The notes below the pieces were generated by a model. The model was not told where the DNA came from, made no database searches, and was given only the letters and a program-made list of their open reading frames with translations. From Aquiflexum lacus (GTDB lineage: Bacteria > Bacteroidota > Bacteroidia > Cytophagales > Cyclobacteriaceae), in contig NZ_JABFHF010000014.1 in NCBI RefSeq assembly GCF_015476655.1, positions 62,001 to 126,000 on the forward strand: a stretch of 64,000 nucleotides of DNA, read 5' to 3'. Shown piece by piece: positions 8,345 to 17,732 of the stretch; positions within the stretch are counted from its first letter, which is position 1, and each line of letters begins with the position of its first letter. Made by a program: the position numbers and the translations under genes.

Positions 8345-9216
8345 CATTCCTTTTTTCCTCTGGAAGCCTCCATCATATCCCACATTTCCTGAGGTATCAA
8401 ATCCAGGTTATTGAATTCCCCTGCTCCTTTAAGCCACTCTCCACCATCAATGGTAATCACTTCTCCATTTACATAAGATGAAAAATCAGAAACCAAGTAA
8501 GCGGCAATATTAGCCAATTCCTGATGGTCCCCTACCCTTCCAACCGGGACTTTCTTTGCAGGATCAAACTTTTTGACCAGATCTCCGGGCAGTAATCTAC
8601 TCCAAGCACCTTCGGTAGGAAATGGTCCTGGGGCAATGGCATTGGACCTGATTTTATATTTGGCCCATTCTACTGCCAATGACCTCGTCATAGCCAATAC
8701 ACCTGCCTTGGCTGCAGCACTTGGTACGACATAACCTGAACCGGTCCACGCATAAGTCGTAACGATATTCAAAAATGTCCCGGGTTGCTTTTCCTTGATC
8801 CAATGTTTCCCTGCGGTCATGGTGACATTGGCTGTTCCCTTCAAAACAATATCCAAGACGGTATTAAACGCATTGGTTGAAAGCCTTTCTGTAGGACTGA
8901 TAAAATTGCCTGCTGCATTGTTCAAAACTACATCCACTTTTCCAAAATGGGCGACTGCATCTGCATACATCTTTTCTACCTGATCTATTTCCCTCACATC
9001 ACATGCCAATGGCAGCACTTTTCCTCCTGTCTCCGATTCCATTTCCTTGGCTGTCCCTTGCAATACATCCAGCTTCCTACTGGTTATTACAAGATTTGCC
9101 CCTAATTTCAAAAAATAGAGACCCATGGACTTTCCAAGGCCGGTTCCTCCACCTGTAACCAGAATGGTTTTTCCTTTTAATGCTCCATCTCTGAGCATTC
9201 CTTCATTGTATGACAT
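8344..9216 (-). CDS. SDR oxidoreductase, 2,4-dienoyl-CoA reductase-like
   Basis: A 290-residue Rossmann-fold short-chain dehydrogenase. The NADP(H)-binding TGGGTGLG spans residues 21-28 and NNAAGN 99-104. The usual YxxxK is SAAAK (166-170). Tyr155 and Lys170 are 15 residues apart in the YAWTGSGYVVPSAAAK context, which matches the Tyr/Lys pair of mitochondrial 2,4-dienoyl-CoA reductase. That places it in the DECR/PECR branch, acting on trans-2,cis-4-dienoyl-CoA esters from unsaturated fatty-acid breakdown. It is cytoplasmic and not in an operon with beta-oxidation genes here. A strong hairpin follows its stop. Confidence 0.88.
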   Translation of the reverse strand: MSYNEGMLRDGALKGKTILVTGGGTGLGKSMGLYFLKLGANLVITSRKLDVLQGTAKEMESETGGKVLPLACDVREIDQVEKMYADAVAHFGKVDVVLNNAAGNFISPTERLSTNAFNTVLDIVLKGTANVTMTAGKHWIKEKQPGTFLNIVTTYAWTGSGYVVPSAAAKAGVLAMTRSLAVEWAKYKIRSNAIAPGPFPTEGAWSRLLPGDLVKKFDPAKKVPVGRVGDHQELANIAAYLVSDFSSYVNGEVITIDGGEWLKGAGEFNNLDLIPQEMWDMMEASRGKKE

Positions 9217-9494
9217 ATATTTTTGGGTTTAATTACCGCTGAAGATAGATAATACACCAAGTAAAAAAAAGTCTCTGCTAAATGATTTTGGCATCATTTT
9301 CATTATCTGTTATGAATATCACCATAAATGCAAGTTGCGGAAGTTTTCTATATCAATGGCTGGAAGACCGAAGTCCGAAGTAGGAAGTGGGCAGCAAACC
9401 ATTGGCCCACCCAAGGGTATTGGAGATTTTGCCCTATACTTGTATCATTGTGGATATATTATCTCAATTGGAATTAGCTTTACAGCAATAAAAA

Positions 9495-10313
9495 ATGAAA
9501 ATGAACAAATTTTTGTATTCCATTTATATCATGGCCATAATTTCCTCTTGTACGGGAGATGTTGACAAGGTAATCACTACTGACCTTCAAGCGGAAGGCA
9601 ATGAAATCTTCAGGATCTCACTTGCCTTAGAAGAATCTTTGTTTTTTGCATTTCAGACAATTGAAGATTTTAAAAAAATCGATTCACTACCATTGCCAGG
9701 ATGTCCGGAGATAACAGTGAATGAAGGAGAAAAAATAGTGACACTCGAATTCAGTTCCCAAAGCCAATGCGCCTCCAATCATAATCTTAAGAGATCTGGA
9801 AAGATCAATATCAAATATATTACTACCAATGTATTGGAAAGTATCACAAGGTTGGAATATGAAGATTACAAAGTAAAAGGGAATTCAATCGAAGGAACAA
9901 GAGATTTCAAACAAATCAGAAGTCTCATAAACCCCAATCGAAGGAAAGAAACTTTTGAGGACATCTTGATTATCAATGAATCAGGATCTTCAACAAGACT
10001 AGACGGGGAAATTGTTCACAACCTTGTCTTCGAAAATCAGATATTGAAAGAATTCACCTCATCAGGAAGTTTGGAAGGAAGAAATATTACTGGTAGACCA
10101 ATAAAAATGATTCAATCAAGCCCAAAACGCTATAATGTTTCATGTTTAGATTCCGGATTTGTTACACCAAACCAAGGAGCAGAAAATTGGCAGATTTTCA
10201 GAAATGAAACCCAATCAGTTTCACATAATTTAATTTATGAACAAGAATCTGATTGTAACAATATAGCAACTATAACACTTCAGGATGGCAGGGTCATGGT
10301 TTTTAGGCAATGA
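9495..10313 (+). CDS. Hypothetical lipoprotein
   Basis: A 272-residue protein with a lipoprotein signal ending IISSC (Cys19), so it is predicted to be anchored in a membrane facing the periplasm or cell surface. The mature part has two pairs of spaced cysteines (PGCPEI, SQCASN and later SCLD, SDCNN) and beta-rich character, without a family I recognise. The preceding interval (9217-9494) contains short GAAGTCCGAAGT-like direct repeats near 9368-9390 but no gene. The next gene, ahcY, is convergent. Confidence 0.72.
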   Translation: MKMNKFLYSIYIMAIISSCTGDVDKVITTDLQAEGNEIFRISLALEESLFFAFQTIEDFKKIDSLPLPGCPEITVNEGEKIVTLEFSSQSQCASNHNLKRSGKINIKYITTNVLESITRLEYEDYKVKGNSIEGTRDFKQIRSLINPNRRKETFEDILIINESGSSTRLDGEIVHNLVFENQILKEFTSSGSLEGRNITGRPIKMIQSSPKRYNVSCLDSGFVTPNQGAENWQIFRNETQSVSHNLIYEQESDCNNIATITLQDGRVMVFRQ

Positions 10314-10426
10314 CAATTACCTTTGAAATATCTCAAAATCCTTCCCTTTTTATAAAAAAAGACCTTTTTGAGCTTTTTCAAAAAATCCAAAAACACTTCA
10401 AATGATATTCTTAGATCCTATTTTAA

Positions 10427-10462
10427 ATAAAAAAAGGCTACCCTAATTGAAAGAGCAGCCTT
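10427..10462 (-). terminator. Intrinsic terminator of ahcY
   Basis: On the minus strand AAGGCT (complement of 10457-10462) pairs with AGCCTT (complement of 10434-10439) and is followed by a run of T (complement of about 10427-10435). It begins 24 bp past the ahcY stop. Confidence 0.8.
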
Positions 10463-10485
10463 ATTGTTTTTATCGGATATTTTAA

Positions 10486-11805
10486 TCAATACCTGTAATA
10501 TTCAGGCTTGTAAGGTCCTTCAGGAGTCACACCGATATATTCTGCCTGATCGTTAGAAAGGGTATCCAACTCAACTCCCAACTTAGCCAAATGAAGAGCA
10601 GCTACTTTTTCATCCAAATGTTTTGGAAGTACATAGACTCCAGGTTCATATTGGTCCGTATTGGTCCAAAGTTCCAGTTGAGCCAAAGTCTGATTGGAGA
10701 AGGAGTTGGACATCACGAATGAAGGGTGTCCTGTGGCACAGCCCAAGTTTACGAGTCTTCCTTCAGCAAGCACGATGATTTCTTTTCCATCAATGTTATA
10801 CAGATCCACTTGTGGTTTGATCACATCTTTGGTCTGTCCATAAGTCTTGTTCAACCATGACATATCAATTTCATTGTCAAAATGACCGATGTTGCAGACA
10901 ATGGCTTTATCCTTCATCGAACGGAAGTGTTTTTCAGATATAATATCTTTATTGCCTGTTGCGGTCACGACAATATCAGCTTCTTTAACTGCATCCACCA
11001 TTTTTTTAACAGCAAATCCGTCCATAGCTGCCTGTAGTGCGCAAATCGGATCGATTTCAGTGACAATTACCCTTGCACCTGCACCTCTCAAAGATGCTGC
11101 TGAGCCTTTTCCAACATCACCGTAGCCTGCTACAACAGCCACTTTACCGGCCATCATGATATCGGTAGCCCTTCTGATAGCATCCACAAGTGATTCTTTA
11201 CATCCGTATTTATTGTCAAACTTTGACTTAGTCACAGAATCATTCACATTGATAGCAGGCATGGGAAGCGTTCCTTTTTTCATTCTTTCATAGAGCCTGT
11301 GTACACCTGTGGTAGTTTCCTCAGAAAGACCTTTGATACCTGACACAAGTTCCGGATAGTTGTCCAACACCATATTGGTCAGGTCTCCACCATCATCAAG
11401 AATCATATTTAAAGGATTTTTTTCTTCACCGAAGAAAATGGTCTGCTCTATGCACCAATCAAACTCCTCAGCGGTCATCCCTTTCCAAGCATAAACTGAA
11501 ACACCTGAAGCTGCAATTGCCGCCGCGGCATGGTCTTGGGTTGAAAAAATATTGCAAGATGACCAAGTTACCTCAGCTCCTAACGCCGTTAATGTCTCTA
11601 TCAGAACTGCTGTCTGAATAGTCATGTGAAGACATCCTGCGATTCTTGCTCCTTTTAATGGTTGGGAAGGCCCATATTCTTCTCTTATGGCCATAAGCCC
11701 CGGCATCTCCGCTTCCGCTAATTTGATCTCCTTCCTTCCCCACTCAGCCAAAGAAATATCCTTTACTTTGAAAGGTGTGTATACTTTTGATTTGATTTCA
11801 GACAT
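10486..11805 (-). CDS. ahcY: Adenosylhomocysteinase
   Basis: Hydrolyses S-adenosyl-homocysteine to adenosine and homocysteine, recycling the by-product of SAM-dependent methylation; cytoplasmic, with bound NAD+. The 439-residue length is normal. Visible family segments are [16 protein letters not shown] near residue 58, [16 protein letters not shown] near 82, [20 protein letters not shown] with the active-site Lys/Asp region, the NAD-binding [10 protein letters not shown], and the conserved C-terminus ending KPEYYRY. The ATG at 11805 is the natural start. It is monocistronic with a clear terminator. I see no SAH or SAM riboswitch in the short leader (11806-11877). Confidence 0.97.
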   Translation of the reverse strand: MSEIKSKVYTPFKVKDISLAEWGRKEIKLAEAEMPGLMAIREEYGPSQPLKGARIAGCLHMTIQTAVLIETLTALGAEVTWSSCNIFSTQDHAAAAIAASGVSVYAWKGMTAEEFDWCIEQTIFFGEEKNPLNMILDDGGDLTNMVLDNYPELVSGIKGLSEETTTGVHRLYERMKKGTLPMPAINVNDSVTKSKFDNKYGCKESLVDAIRRATDIMMAGKVAVVAGYGDVGKGSAASLRGAGARVIVTEIDPICALQAAMDGFAVKKMVDAVKEADIVVTATGNKDIISEKHFRSMKDKAIVCNIGHFDNEIDMSWLNKTYGQTKDVIKPQVDLYNIDGKEIIVLAEGRLVNLGCATGHPSFVMSNSFSNQTLAQLELWTNTDQYEPGVYVLPKHLDEKVAALHLAKLGVELDTLSNDQAEYIGVTPEGPYKPEYYRY

Positions 11806-11877
11806 AATATATATTCGTATGTTTTATAATTTCATTTTTATAAATGCAAAATTAACCCAATTAGATTTATAAGAAAA

Positions 11878-12642
11878 TTAATTTCCAAATAAGAACTTAA
11901 CCTCTTTAAATGCATAATGTTGGAAATGACCGTTTTCTTTTTCTATGACCAGTTTTCCTTCCTCTGTAATCCCTTTGATTCTACCCCTGAAAATTTCTTC
12001 GTCTTCAAAATCACTCCATTCATTAAATCTAAACAACTTTAAAAGGTACTCCTCCCTCAATAACTCTCTTTTTACTTTCCTAAATTGGATATATCTATTT
12101 TCAATATGTTTGATCAACCCCCTCAATAACTCCCATTTATCAAAATCCTGTCCTGCAAGTTGTGCCAAAGAACATGCATTTGACACTGAAAAATCACGTT
12201 GATTGATGTTTAAACCAATTCCAACAATTGATGATTCCAAGGCAGACTGACTAATGAAATTTTCTATTAAGATACCACCCAATTTCCCATCTGTAATATG
12301 CACTATGTCATTGGGCCATTTGATTCGTATATCCTGAATGTAATCGGAAAAAAAGTCTAATATTGAAAGTGAAATAACAATGTTTAAAAAAAACTGTTCT
12401 GATGGAGAAAGAAATCTCGGTTGAAGGACAAGGGAAAAAGTCAGGTTTTTTCCTTTTTCAGAATGCCACTGATTTCCTCTTTGGCCTTTTCCCTTAGTTT
12501 GATTGTCTGTGATCACCACACTCCCTTCTGCAACCTCCCTTTTACGGAGCCTATCGTGTGCTTCATCATTTGTAGAGTGACAGTCTGTCAGGTAAATAAT
12601 ATCTTTACCCAAAAAAAGCGTATTGGCAAGGATTTTATACAT
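11878..12642 (-). CDS. birA: Biotin--[acetyl-CoA-carboxylase] ligase
   Basis: Activates biotin to biotinyl-AMP and attaches it to the biotin carboxyl carrier protein. A catalytic-only (group I) BirA: 254 residues with no N-terminal DNA-binding domain, so not expected to act as a repressor. Motifs include the biotinyl-AMP loop GKGQRGNQW (about 51-59), KWPNDI near residue 108, KLGGILIE, and GIGLNIN near residue 142, with an SH3-like C-terminal domain. It is divergent from rsfS with a 91-bp shared upstream region. Confidence 0.94.
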   Translation of the reverse strand: MYKILANTLFLGKDIIYLTDCHSTNDEAHDRLRKREVAEGSVVITDNQTKGKGQRGNQWHSEKGKNLTFSLVLQPRFLSPSEQFFLNIVISLSILDFFSDYIQDIRIKWPNDIVHITDGKLGGILIENFISQSALESSIVGIGLNINQRDFSVSNACSLAQLAGQDFDKWELLRGLIKHIENRYIQFRKVKRELLREEYLLKLFRFNEWSDFEDEEIFRGRIKGITEEGKLVIEKENGHFQHYAFKEVKFLFGN

Positions 12643-12733
12643 TTCAAATTACTTTATTTGCAAATCAATCAGGAATTAGATTTTGATTCTTAGTACATAA
12701 AAGTTTAAATTGTAAAAATACACTAAAAAATAT

Positions 12734-13081
12734 ATGACAGCAGAAGAGCTGAGCAAATTAATCGTAAAGGGAATGGAAGAAAAAAAGGCTTCCGACATTG
12801 TTGTAATGGACTTGAGAAATGTAAAAAATTCGTTTACTGATTTTTTTGTGATCTGTTCCGGAAACTCTGATACACAAATTGAATCTATTTCAGATTCAAT
12901 TGAAGAAGTCACCCTACGGTTAAAAGAAAAACCTTACAGAAGCGAGGGCAAAAACAATAAACAATGGATCTTGATTGACTATATCAATGTAGTGGCCCAT
13001 GTTTTTCTTAAAGATAAAAGAGAATTTTATGGTCTTGAAGATCTTTGGGGTGATGCGAAAGTTACCAGAATCGGATCTTAA
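12734..13081 (+). CDS. rsfS: Ribosome silencing factor RsfS
   Basis: A 115-residue protein of the RsfS/Iojap/DUF143 family, which binds ribosomal protein uL14 and prevents subunit joining when nutrients are short. Characteristic segments are the central KKASDIVVMDLR...FTDFFVICSGNSDTQIESI and the C-terminal WILIDYINVVAHVFLKDKREFYGLEDLWGDA. It lies 58 bp upstream of ftsH on the same strand, a common arrangement in Bacteroidota, and the two are probably co-transcribed. Confidence 0.96.
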   Translation: MTAEELSKLIVKGMEEKKASDIVVMDLRNVKNSFTDFFVICSGNSDTQIESISDSIEEVTLRLKEKPYRSEGKNNKQWILIDYINVVAHVFLKDKREFYGLEDLWGDAKVTRIGS

Positions 13082-13139
13082 AATTGTTTTGAACTTTAAC
13101 CACCTTAAATCGTTTTAAAAAAAGCTTGACGAAAATATA

Positions 13140-15200
13140 ATGAGCGATACGAATAAAAACAAAAGTAAAAATTTCCTTCCAAAAACCCCTCAGAAGCCTA
13201 ATCTTCAACTGTGGTTGATCATTACAGCTGTTATTGTTTTGGTAGGTATCACTTGGTTCAACCAAAGAACCAATGTAATCAACATCACCAAAAGTAAGTT
13301 TGAGGACATGTATTTGGCCAATGATGTTGCTAAGGTTACCATCATTAGAAATCAAAATCGAATTGATGTAACTCTCAAGGAGTCAGCACTCGAAAATCAA
13401 AAATATAAAAACGAACTTGAGTCCAACAGTCCGTTTTTCAATCCCTTGGGACCCCATTACTCAATTGAAGTTGCAAGTGCCGAAAAATTTGAAAAAGACT
13501 TTGAGGACCTTGAAAGTAGCGTACCTGAGAATCAAAGGATCGCCTATTCTGTTAAAAATGAGGAATCATGGACGAATTGGTTTTCAAGTTTTGGATTCTT
13601 GATTATTTTATTTCTCTTTTTCTGGATAATGATGAGAAGAATGGCAGGTCCAAGCGGTCCAGGTGGTCAGATATTCAATGTTGGAAAATCCAAAGCACAG
13701 CTATTTGATGCTGAAAATAAAGTCAAAATAACCTTTGACAATGTGGCCGGATTGGATGAAGCCAAAGAAGAAATTCAGGAAATTGTTGAATTTCTAAAAA
13801 ACCCATCAAAGTTCACCAAACTGGGAGGTAAAATTCCGAAAGGTGCTCTATTAGTAGGACCTCCAGGAACAGGAAAAACTTTATTGGCGAAAGCCGTGGC
13901 TGGAGAAGCCGGAGTACCTTTCTTTACATTATCAGGGTCAGATTTTGTGGAAATGTTTGTTGGTGTTGGTGCAGCAAGGGTAAGAGACTTATTTAAGCAA
14001 GCCAAGGAAAAAGCACCTTGTATTATATTTATTGATGAAATAGATGCTATTGGACGATCAAGAGGTAAAGGGCAAATGCCTGGGTCTAATGACGAAAGAG
14101 AAAATACATTGAACTCTTTGCTGGTAGAAATGGATGGTTTTGGAACAGATTCAGGTGTTATCGTACTTGCAGCCACTAACCGTCCTGACGTATTGGATAG
14201 CGCCTTGTTAAGACCCGGTAGATTTGATAGACAGATTAGTATTGACAAACCTGACATCATTGGAAGAGAAGCCATTTTCAAAGTTCATTTGAAACCTATT
14301 AAAACGGCTGACGATATCGACCCTAAAAAAATAGCAGCTCAAACTCCAGGATTTGCGGGAGCTGAGATTGCCAATGTGTGTAATGAAGCTGCTTTGATCG
14401 CTGCCAGAAGAAACAAAACTGCGGTTGACATGGAAGATTTTCAGGATGCAATTGACAGGGTGATTGGTGGTCTTGAAAAGAAAACTAAAATCATTTCTCC
14501 TGAAGAAAAGAAAATTGTAGCCTATCATGAAGCGGGTCATGCAGTAGCAGGTTGGTTCTTGGAGCATGCGGATCCTTTGGTCAAAGTAAGTATTGTCCCA
14601 AGAGGTATCGCAGCTCTTGGCTATGCGCAATATCTTCCAAAAGAGCAGTTTCTTTACCAAACAGAACAGCTTATGGATGAGATGTGTATGACATTGGGTG
14701 GAAGGGCTGCTGAGGAAATCATTTTTGGGAAAATATCCACAGGGGCATTAAGTGATCTTGAAAGGGTAACTAAAATGGCTTATTCAATGGTCTCTGTCTA
14801 TGGAATGAATGATAAAATCGGTAACGTATCCTTTTATGACAGCAAGTCGAATGAATACAAAATGACAAAACCTTATTCCGAGACTACTGCTGAAACCATC
14901 GATGAAGAAGTAAGGAAATTGATATCTTCTGCTTATGAAAGAACCAAAAGTCTTTTGAAAAGTAAGAAACCTGAAGTTGAAACATTAGCAAAAGAGTTAT
15001 TGGAAAAAGAGATATTGTTCCAATCTGATTTGGAAAACCTGATAGGTAAAAGACCTTTTGCCAAAGAAACCACTTATGAAGCTTTCACTAAAAAGGTGGT
15101 AAAGAAAGAAGATGAAACTCCTACCATTGAAGATTCAAAAAATGGTTCTGAAGAAGTAGGTGAAATAGAACCACTAAAAGTAGAGGATACCAAAGAATAA
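13140..15200 (+). CDS. ftsH: ATP-dependent zinc metalloprotease FtsH
   Basis: Membrane-anchored AAA+ protease degrading misassembled membrane proteins and regulatory substrates. Order of domains in the 686 residues: TM1 (about 24-42), a periplasmic domain, TM2 (about 143-162), then the AAA+ module with Walker A GPPGTGKT (about 240-247), Walker [12 protein letters not shown] (about 297-307) and the second region of homology [20 protein letters not shown]. The M41 protease domain follows with zinc-binding HEAGH (about 463-467). The acidic C-terminal tail ([18 protein letters not shown]) is low complexity. It is full length and intact, downstream of rsfS and followed by a strong terminator. Confidence 0.97.
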   Translation: MSDTNKNKSKNFLPKTPQKPNLQLWLIITAVIVLVGITWFNQRTNVINITKSKFEDMYLANDVAKVTIIRNQNRIDVTLKESALENQKYKNELESNSPFFNPLGPHYSIEVASAEKFEKDFEDLESSVPENQRIAYSVKNEESWTNWFSSFGFLIILFLFFWIMMRRMAGPSGPGGQIFNVGKSKAQLFDAENKVKITFDNVAGLDEAKEEIQEIVEFLKNPSKFTKLGGKIPKGALLVGPPGTGKTLLAKAVAGEAGVPFFTLSGSDFVEMFVGVGAARVRDLFKQAKEKAPCIIFIDEIDAIGRSRGKGQMPGSNDERENTLNSLLVEMDGFGTDSGVIVLAATNRPDVLDSALLRPGRFDRQISIDKPDIIGREAIFKVHLKPIKTADDIDPKKIAAQTPGFAGAEIANVCNEAALIAARRNKTAVDMEDFQDAIDRVIGGLEKKTKIISPEEKKIVAYHEAGHAVAGWFLEHADPLVKVSIVPRGIAALGYAQYLPKEQFLYQTEQLMDEMCMTLGGRAAEEIIFGKISTGALSDLERVTKMAYSMVSVYGMNDKIGNVSFYDSKSNEYKMTKPYSETTAETIDEEVRKLISSAYERTKSLLKSKKPEVETLAKELLEKEILFQSDLENLIGKRPFAKETTYEAFTKKVVKKEDETPTIEDSKNGSEEVGEIEPLKVEDTKE

Positions 15201-15223
15201 TTAAAAAAGTATCATAAATTAGA

Positions 15224-15246
15224 AGCCTCCTAAATGGAGGCTTTTT
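15224..15246 (+). terminator. Intrinsic terminator of ftsH
   Basis: AGCCTCC (15224-15230) and GGAGGCT (15236-15242) form a perfect 7-bp stem with loop TAAAT, followed by TTTT. It lies 23 bp past the ftsH stop. Confidence 0.85.
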
Positions 15247-15257
15247 CATTTTCATGC

Positions 15258-15265
15258 TATCTTTG
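15258..15265 (+). promoter_or_regulatory. Putative -7 element of lpxH
   Basis: TATCTTTG is an exact TAnnTTTG match placed 17 bp before the lpxH ATG, giving a short leader. No clear TTTG partner is visible at -33, where the ftsH terminator stem lies. Confidence 0.4.
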
Positions 15266-15282
15266 CCCAATCCCATAAAGAT

Positions 15283-16044
15283 ATGAACATCAAACTTCAT
15301 CAAAAGAAGATTTTTTTTGCTTCTGACTTCCATTTAGGCGCACCTGATGATGCTAGCAGTAAGATTAGAGAGGACAAGATTATCAAATGGTTGGATTCAA
15401 TTCAAAATGAGGCCGCAGCGATATTTCTGGTCGGAGATATCTTTGATTTTTGGTTTGAATATGATAAGGTAATTCCTAAAGGTTTTATCCGTTTCCTTGG
15501 CAAGATTGCGCAATTGCGTGAAAGAGACATACCCATTTTCTTTTTCAATGGCAATCATGACCTGTGGATGGATGATTATTTCACCAAGGAACTAGGCATA
15601 CCTGTCTTTGACCATCCAATAGAAGTACTTGTGGAAAATAAAAAGTTTCTTATCGGTCATGGTGATGGTTTAGGCCCCGGCGACAGACAATACAAAGTCC
15701 TTAAAAAGATTTTCACAAACCCTGTTTGCCAATGGTTTTTCAAATGGCTTCATCCAGATCTTGGGATTCGCTTGGCTCAAAAATGGTCAAAAAGCAGCAG
15801 AATTACCAGTTTACAAAACAATGAAAATGACTTTAAAGGTGAGGATGAGTGGATTTGGGCATATTGCAAGCAAGTTGAAAAAAATCAACACTTTGATTTT
15901 TATATCTTTGGGCATAGACACCTTCCTTTGGATTTGCCTGTAGGAAATTCATCAAGATATTTAAACTTGGGTGAATGGGTAAACCAATTTACTTATGGCG
16001 TATTTGATGGAGAAGAATTTGAAATCAAAAAATTTGAAAATTGA
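15283..16044 (+). CDS. lpxH: UDP-2,3-diacylglucosamine diphosphatase
   Basis: Calcineurin-like phosphoesterase that cleaves UDP-2,3-diacylglucosamine to lipid X, the fourth step of lipid A synthesis, at the inner membrane surface. The 253 residues carry the metal ligand motifs in order: SDFHLG (about 14-19), GDIFDFW (about 50-56), GNHD (about 87-90), GHGDG (about 124-128) and GHRH near residue 210. Its stop overlaps the TTG start of the next gene, so they form a two-gene unit. Other lipid A genes lie at 48993-52225. A second related phosphoesterase lies at 21226. Confidence 0.88.
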   Translation: MNIKLHQKKIFFASDFHLGAPDDASSKIREDKIIKWLDSIQNEAAAIFLVGDIFDFWFEYDKVIPKGFIRFLGKIAQLRERDIPIFFFNGNHDLWMDDYFTKELGIPVFDHPIEVLVENKKFLIGHGDGLGPGDRQYKVLKKIFTNPVCQWFFKWLHPDLGIRLAQKWSKSSRITSLQNNENDFKGEDEWIWAYCKQVEKNQHFDFYIFGHRHLPLDLPVGNSSRYLNLGEWVNQFTYGVFDGEEFEIKKFEN

Positions 16045-16871
16045 AATCCATACTGCTCATATTGATATTCATCAGCCAAAGCCTTCAGCTATTGGGGCAG
16101 GTAGAAGATTGGGGAATACCCAAAATCATTGATTTTCCCAGATTGGATAAAATTTCGCTAGACAATCAGGGTTTTTTATTCCTTGCCGACCTTGAGGGAA
16201 ACTTATATCAATATGGTAAAGACGGGGGATTTCTAAATAATTTCTCCCCTCCAAGACAGGGAAGTTTAAGTCAATTGGAGGCTTTTTGGACTGTTAATAT
16301 TTTTACATTCTCTGCTGATTTACAGGAATACAGGATTTTAGACAGATTTATGAACCCTGTTTCAGAAAACCGCATCCCAATGGATTTGATCAACCTTGCC
16401 AAGGCTGCCACACTTGGAAACAACAATATCATTTGGGTTTTTGATGAGACGGATTTATCTCTCAAGCAGTTTGATTATAGGCGTAACAGGATCATCCAAA
16501 ATCAGCCTTTGAATTTGATCATTGACCGTTCTTCTTTGGACATAGTGGATATTAAAGAATATCAAAACCTGCTCTTTTTAAATATCAGAAATGAAGGTGT
16601 ATTTATCCTTGACAATCAAGGTAATTTTATTAAAAAACTGAATGCTAAGCCTACCCAAAAATTGGGATTTTGGAAAGGGTATCTGATCTATTTGGAGGAA
16701 GAAAAAATTGTTTTTTTAAATTTCCAATCTGAGAAAGTTGAATCAATCAAATTCCCATCAGGCATCAAAGCCAAAGGTATTTTAGTAAATCAACATCAGG
16801 TATATTTCTATGATAGTAATCAAGTTTGGATATTTGACAAATCAAAAACCACTATAGAAGACATATTTTAA
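16041..16871 (+). CDS. Secreted propeller-like protein of unknown function
   Basis: A 276-residue protein starting at a TTG (16041) whose next base begins the lpxH TGA. The start is favoured because it gives an immediate signal peptide (ILLILIFISQSLQLLGQ). The mature chain shows repeated NHL/YncE-like beta units (DKISLDNQGFLFLADLEGNLYQYGKDG, NEGVFILDNQGNFIKKLNA, HQVYFYDSNQVWIFD), suggesting a beta-propeller or part of one. No catalytic residues are recognisable. Despite coupling to lpxH, a lipid A role is not implied by the sequence. Confidence 0.72.
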   Translation: MKSILLILIFISQSLQLLGQVEDWGIPKIIDFPRLDKISLDNQGFLFLADLEGNLYQYGKDGGFLNNFSPPRQGSLSQLEAFWTVNIFTFSADLQEYRILDRFMNPVSENRIPMDLINLAKAATLGNNNIIWVFDETDLSLKQFDYRRNRIIQNQPLNLIIDRSSLDIVDIKEYQNLLFLNIRNEGVFILDNQGNFIKKLNAKPTQKLGFWKGYLIYLEEEKIVFLNFQSEKVESIKFPSGIKAKGILVNQHQVYFYDSNQVWIFDKSKTTIEDIF

Positions 16872-16882
16872 TCAAAAAAAGA

Positions 16883-16914
16883 CCATTGAAGGATATATCT
16901 CCAATGGCCTTTAT
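16883..16914 (+). terminator. Terminator after lpxH operon
   Basis: CCATTG (16883-16888) pairs with CAATGG (16902-16907), the interior AGGATATATCT is nearly self-complementary, and CCTTTATT follows. Confidence 0.65.
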
Positions 16915-17013
16915 TAATCCGATGATATTTAATCATTTAGGTCCGCAATGATGCCAGTAATGGTAATTCAATATAATTCTTGACAGGAAACTGAAATGTC
17001 AAATACATCCCTT

Positions 17014-17030
17014 CCTACCGGACAGGCAGG
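17014..17030. repeat. Second copy of short GC-rich repeat
   Basis: CCTACCGGACAGGCAGG shares the core GACAGGCAGG with the palindrome at 3545-3564. It lies in the noncoding interval 16872-17087, which otherwise holds only the terminator. Confidence 0.4.
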
Positions 17031-17087
17031 CGACCTGATTAAAGTAAAATATTGGATTACTGGCAAAGTAGCGGAGAACCATTTTAT

Positions 17088-17516
17088 TTATGCGATTTCA
17101 ACCAATTTGATATCGAAAATCAAATCCTGTCCTGCTAAAGGATGATTGGCATCTAAAGTTACTTTTTCTTCATCTACTAGGGCAACTTTCACCGGAACAG
17201 GCTGTCCTGCTTGGTTCTGAAGTGACAATTCCATTCCAATTTCAGGTTTGATATTTGGTGGAACCTGCGCAATTGGGATTTCCAACATCATATCCTCTCT
17301 CTTTTCTCCATAAGCCTCAACGCATGGAATTGTAATACTTTTTTCTTCACCCACTCCCATACCAAAAACTGCGGCATCAAATCCTTTGATCATATTTCCA
17401 TCGCCTAAAGTAAACCCAAGAGGATCTCTATTTTCGGATGAATCAAATACGGTTCCGTCTGTTAATCTCCCTGTGTAATGTACTTTAACGGCATCGCCTT
17501 TACTTGCTACTGACAT
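17088..17516 (-). CDS. FKBP-type peptidyl-prolyl isomerase, SlyD-like
   Basis: Cytoplasmic cis-trans prolyl isomerase and chaperone of 142 residues. The N-terminal FKBP half has VHYTGRLTDGTVFDSS (about 12-27). The middle carries the insert-in-flap chaperone domain, and the C-terminal DANHPLAGQDLIFDIKLVEI is the SlyD hallmark. There is no histidine-rich metal-binding tail as in E. coli SlyD, so nickel delivery is unlikely. It is a single gene, convergent with the preceding operon and divergent from the NtrC-type regulator. Confidence 0.9.
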   Translation of the reverse strand: MSVASKGDAVKVHYTGRLTDGTVFDSSENRDPLGFTLGDGNMIKGFDAAVFGMGVGEEKSITIPCVEAYGEKREDMMLEIPIAQVPPNIKPEIGMELSLQNQAGQPVPVKVALVDEEKVTLDANHPLAGQDLIFDIKLVEIA

Positions 17517-17732
17517 ATCAAATTATTTTTTGTTAAAGTATCAAAGGTAATACATTTCATTTTGGATTGAAAACTTGTCCGTAATTGAGCCACTTCATGT
17601 CCGTTTTTAAATACGACATGTTCATTTATGAACATATTTTTATTAGATTTATAGCTAAATCTTCCTTTAGAGTGGCTTTTGAATTATGGCACCATTTTGT
17701 CATTGAAGATTATAGCAAAAAATCCAAAACCA

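Noticed and set aside
9335-9565. 76-codon frame before the 9495 lipoprotein
   Set aside because: Overlaps the start of a better supported lipoprotein gene; no signal, motif or codon bias, and it crosses a short-repeat stretch.
11806-11877. SAM or SAH riboswitch before ahcY
   Set aside because: The leader is only about 70 bp, AT-rich, with no conserved stems or GC-rich core.
13775-14281. 168-codon minus-strand open frame
   Set aside because: Lies antisense within ftsH and is explained by its codon bias; low-complexity Ser/Pro-rich translation.
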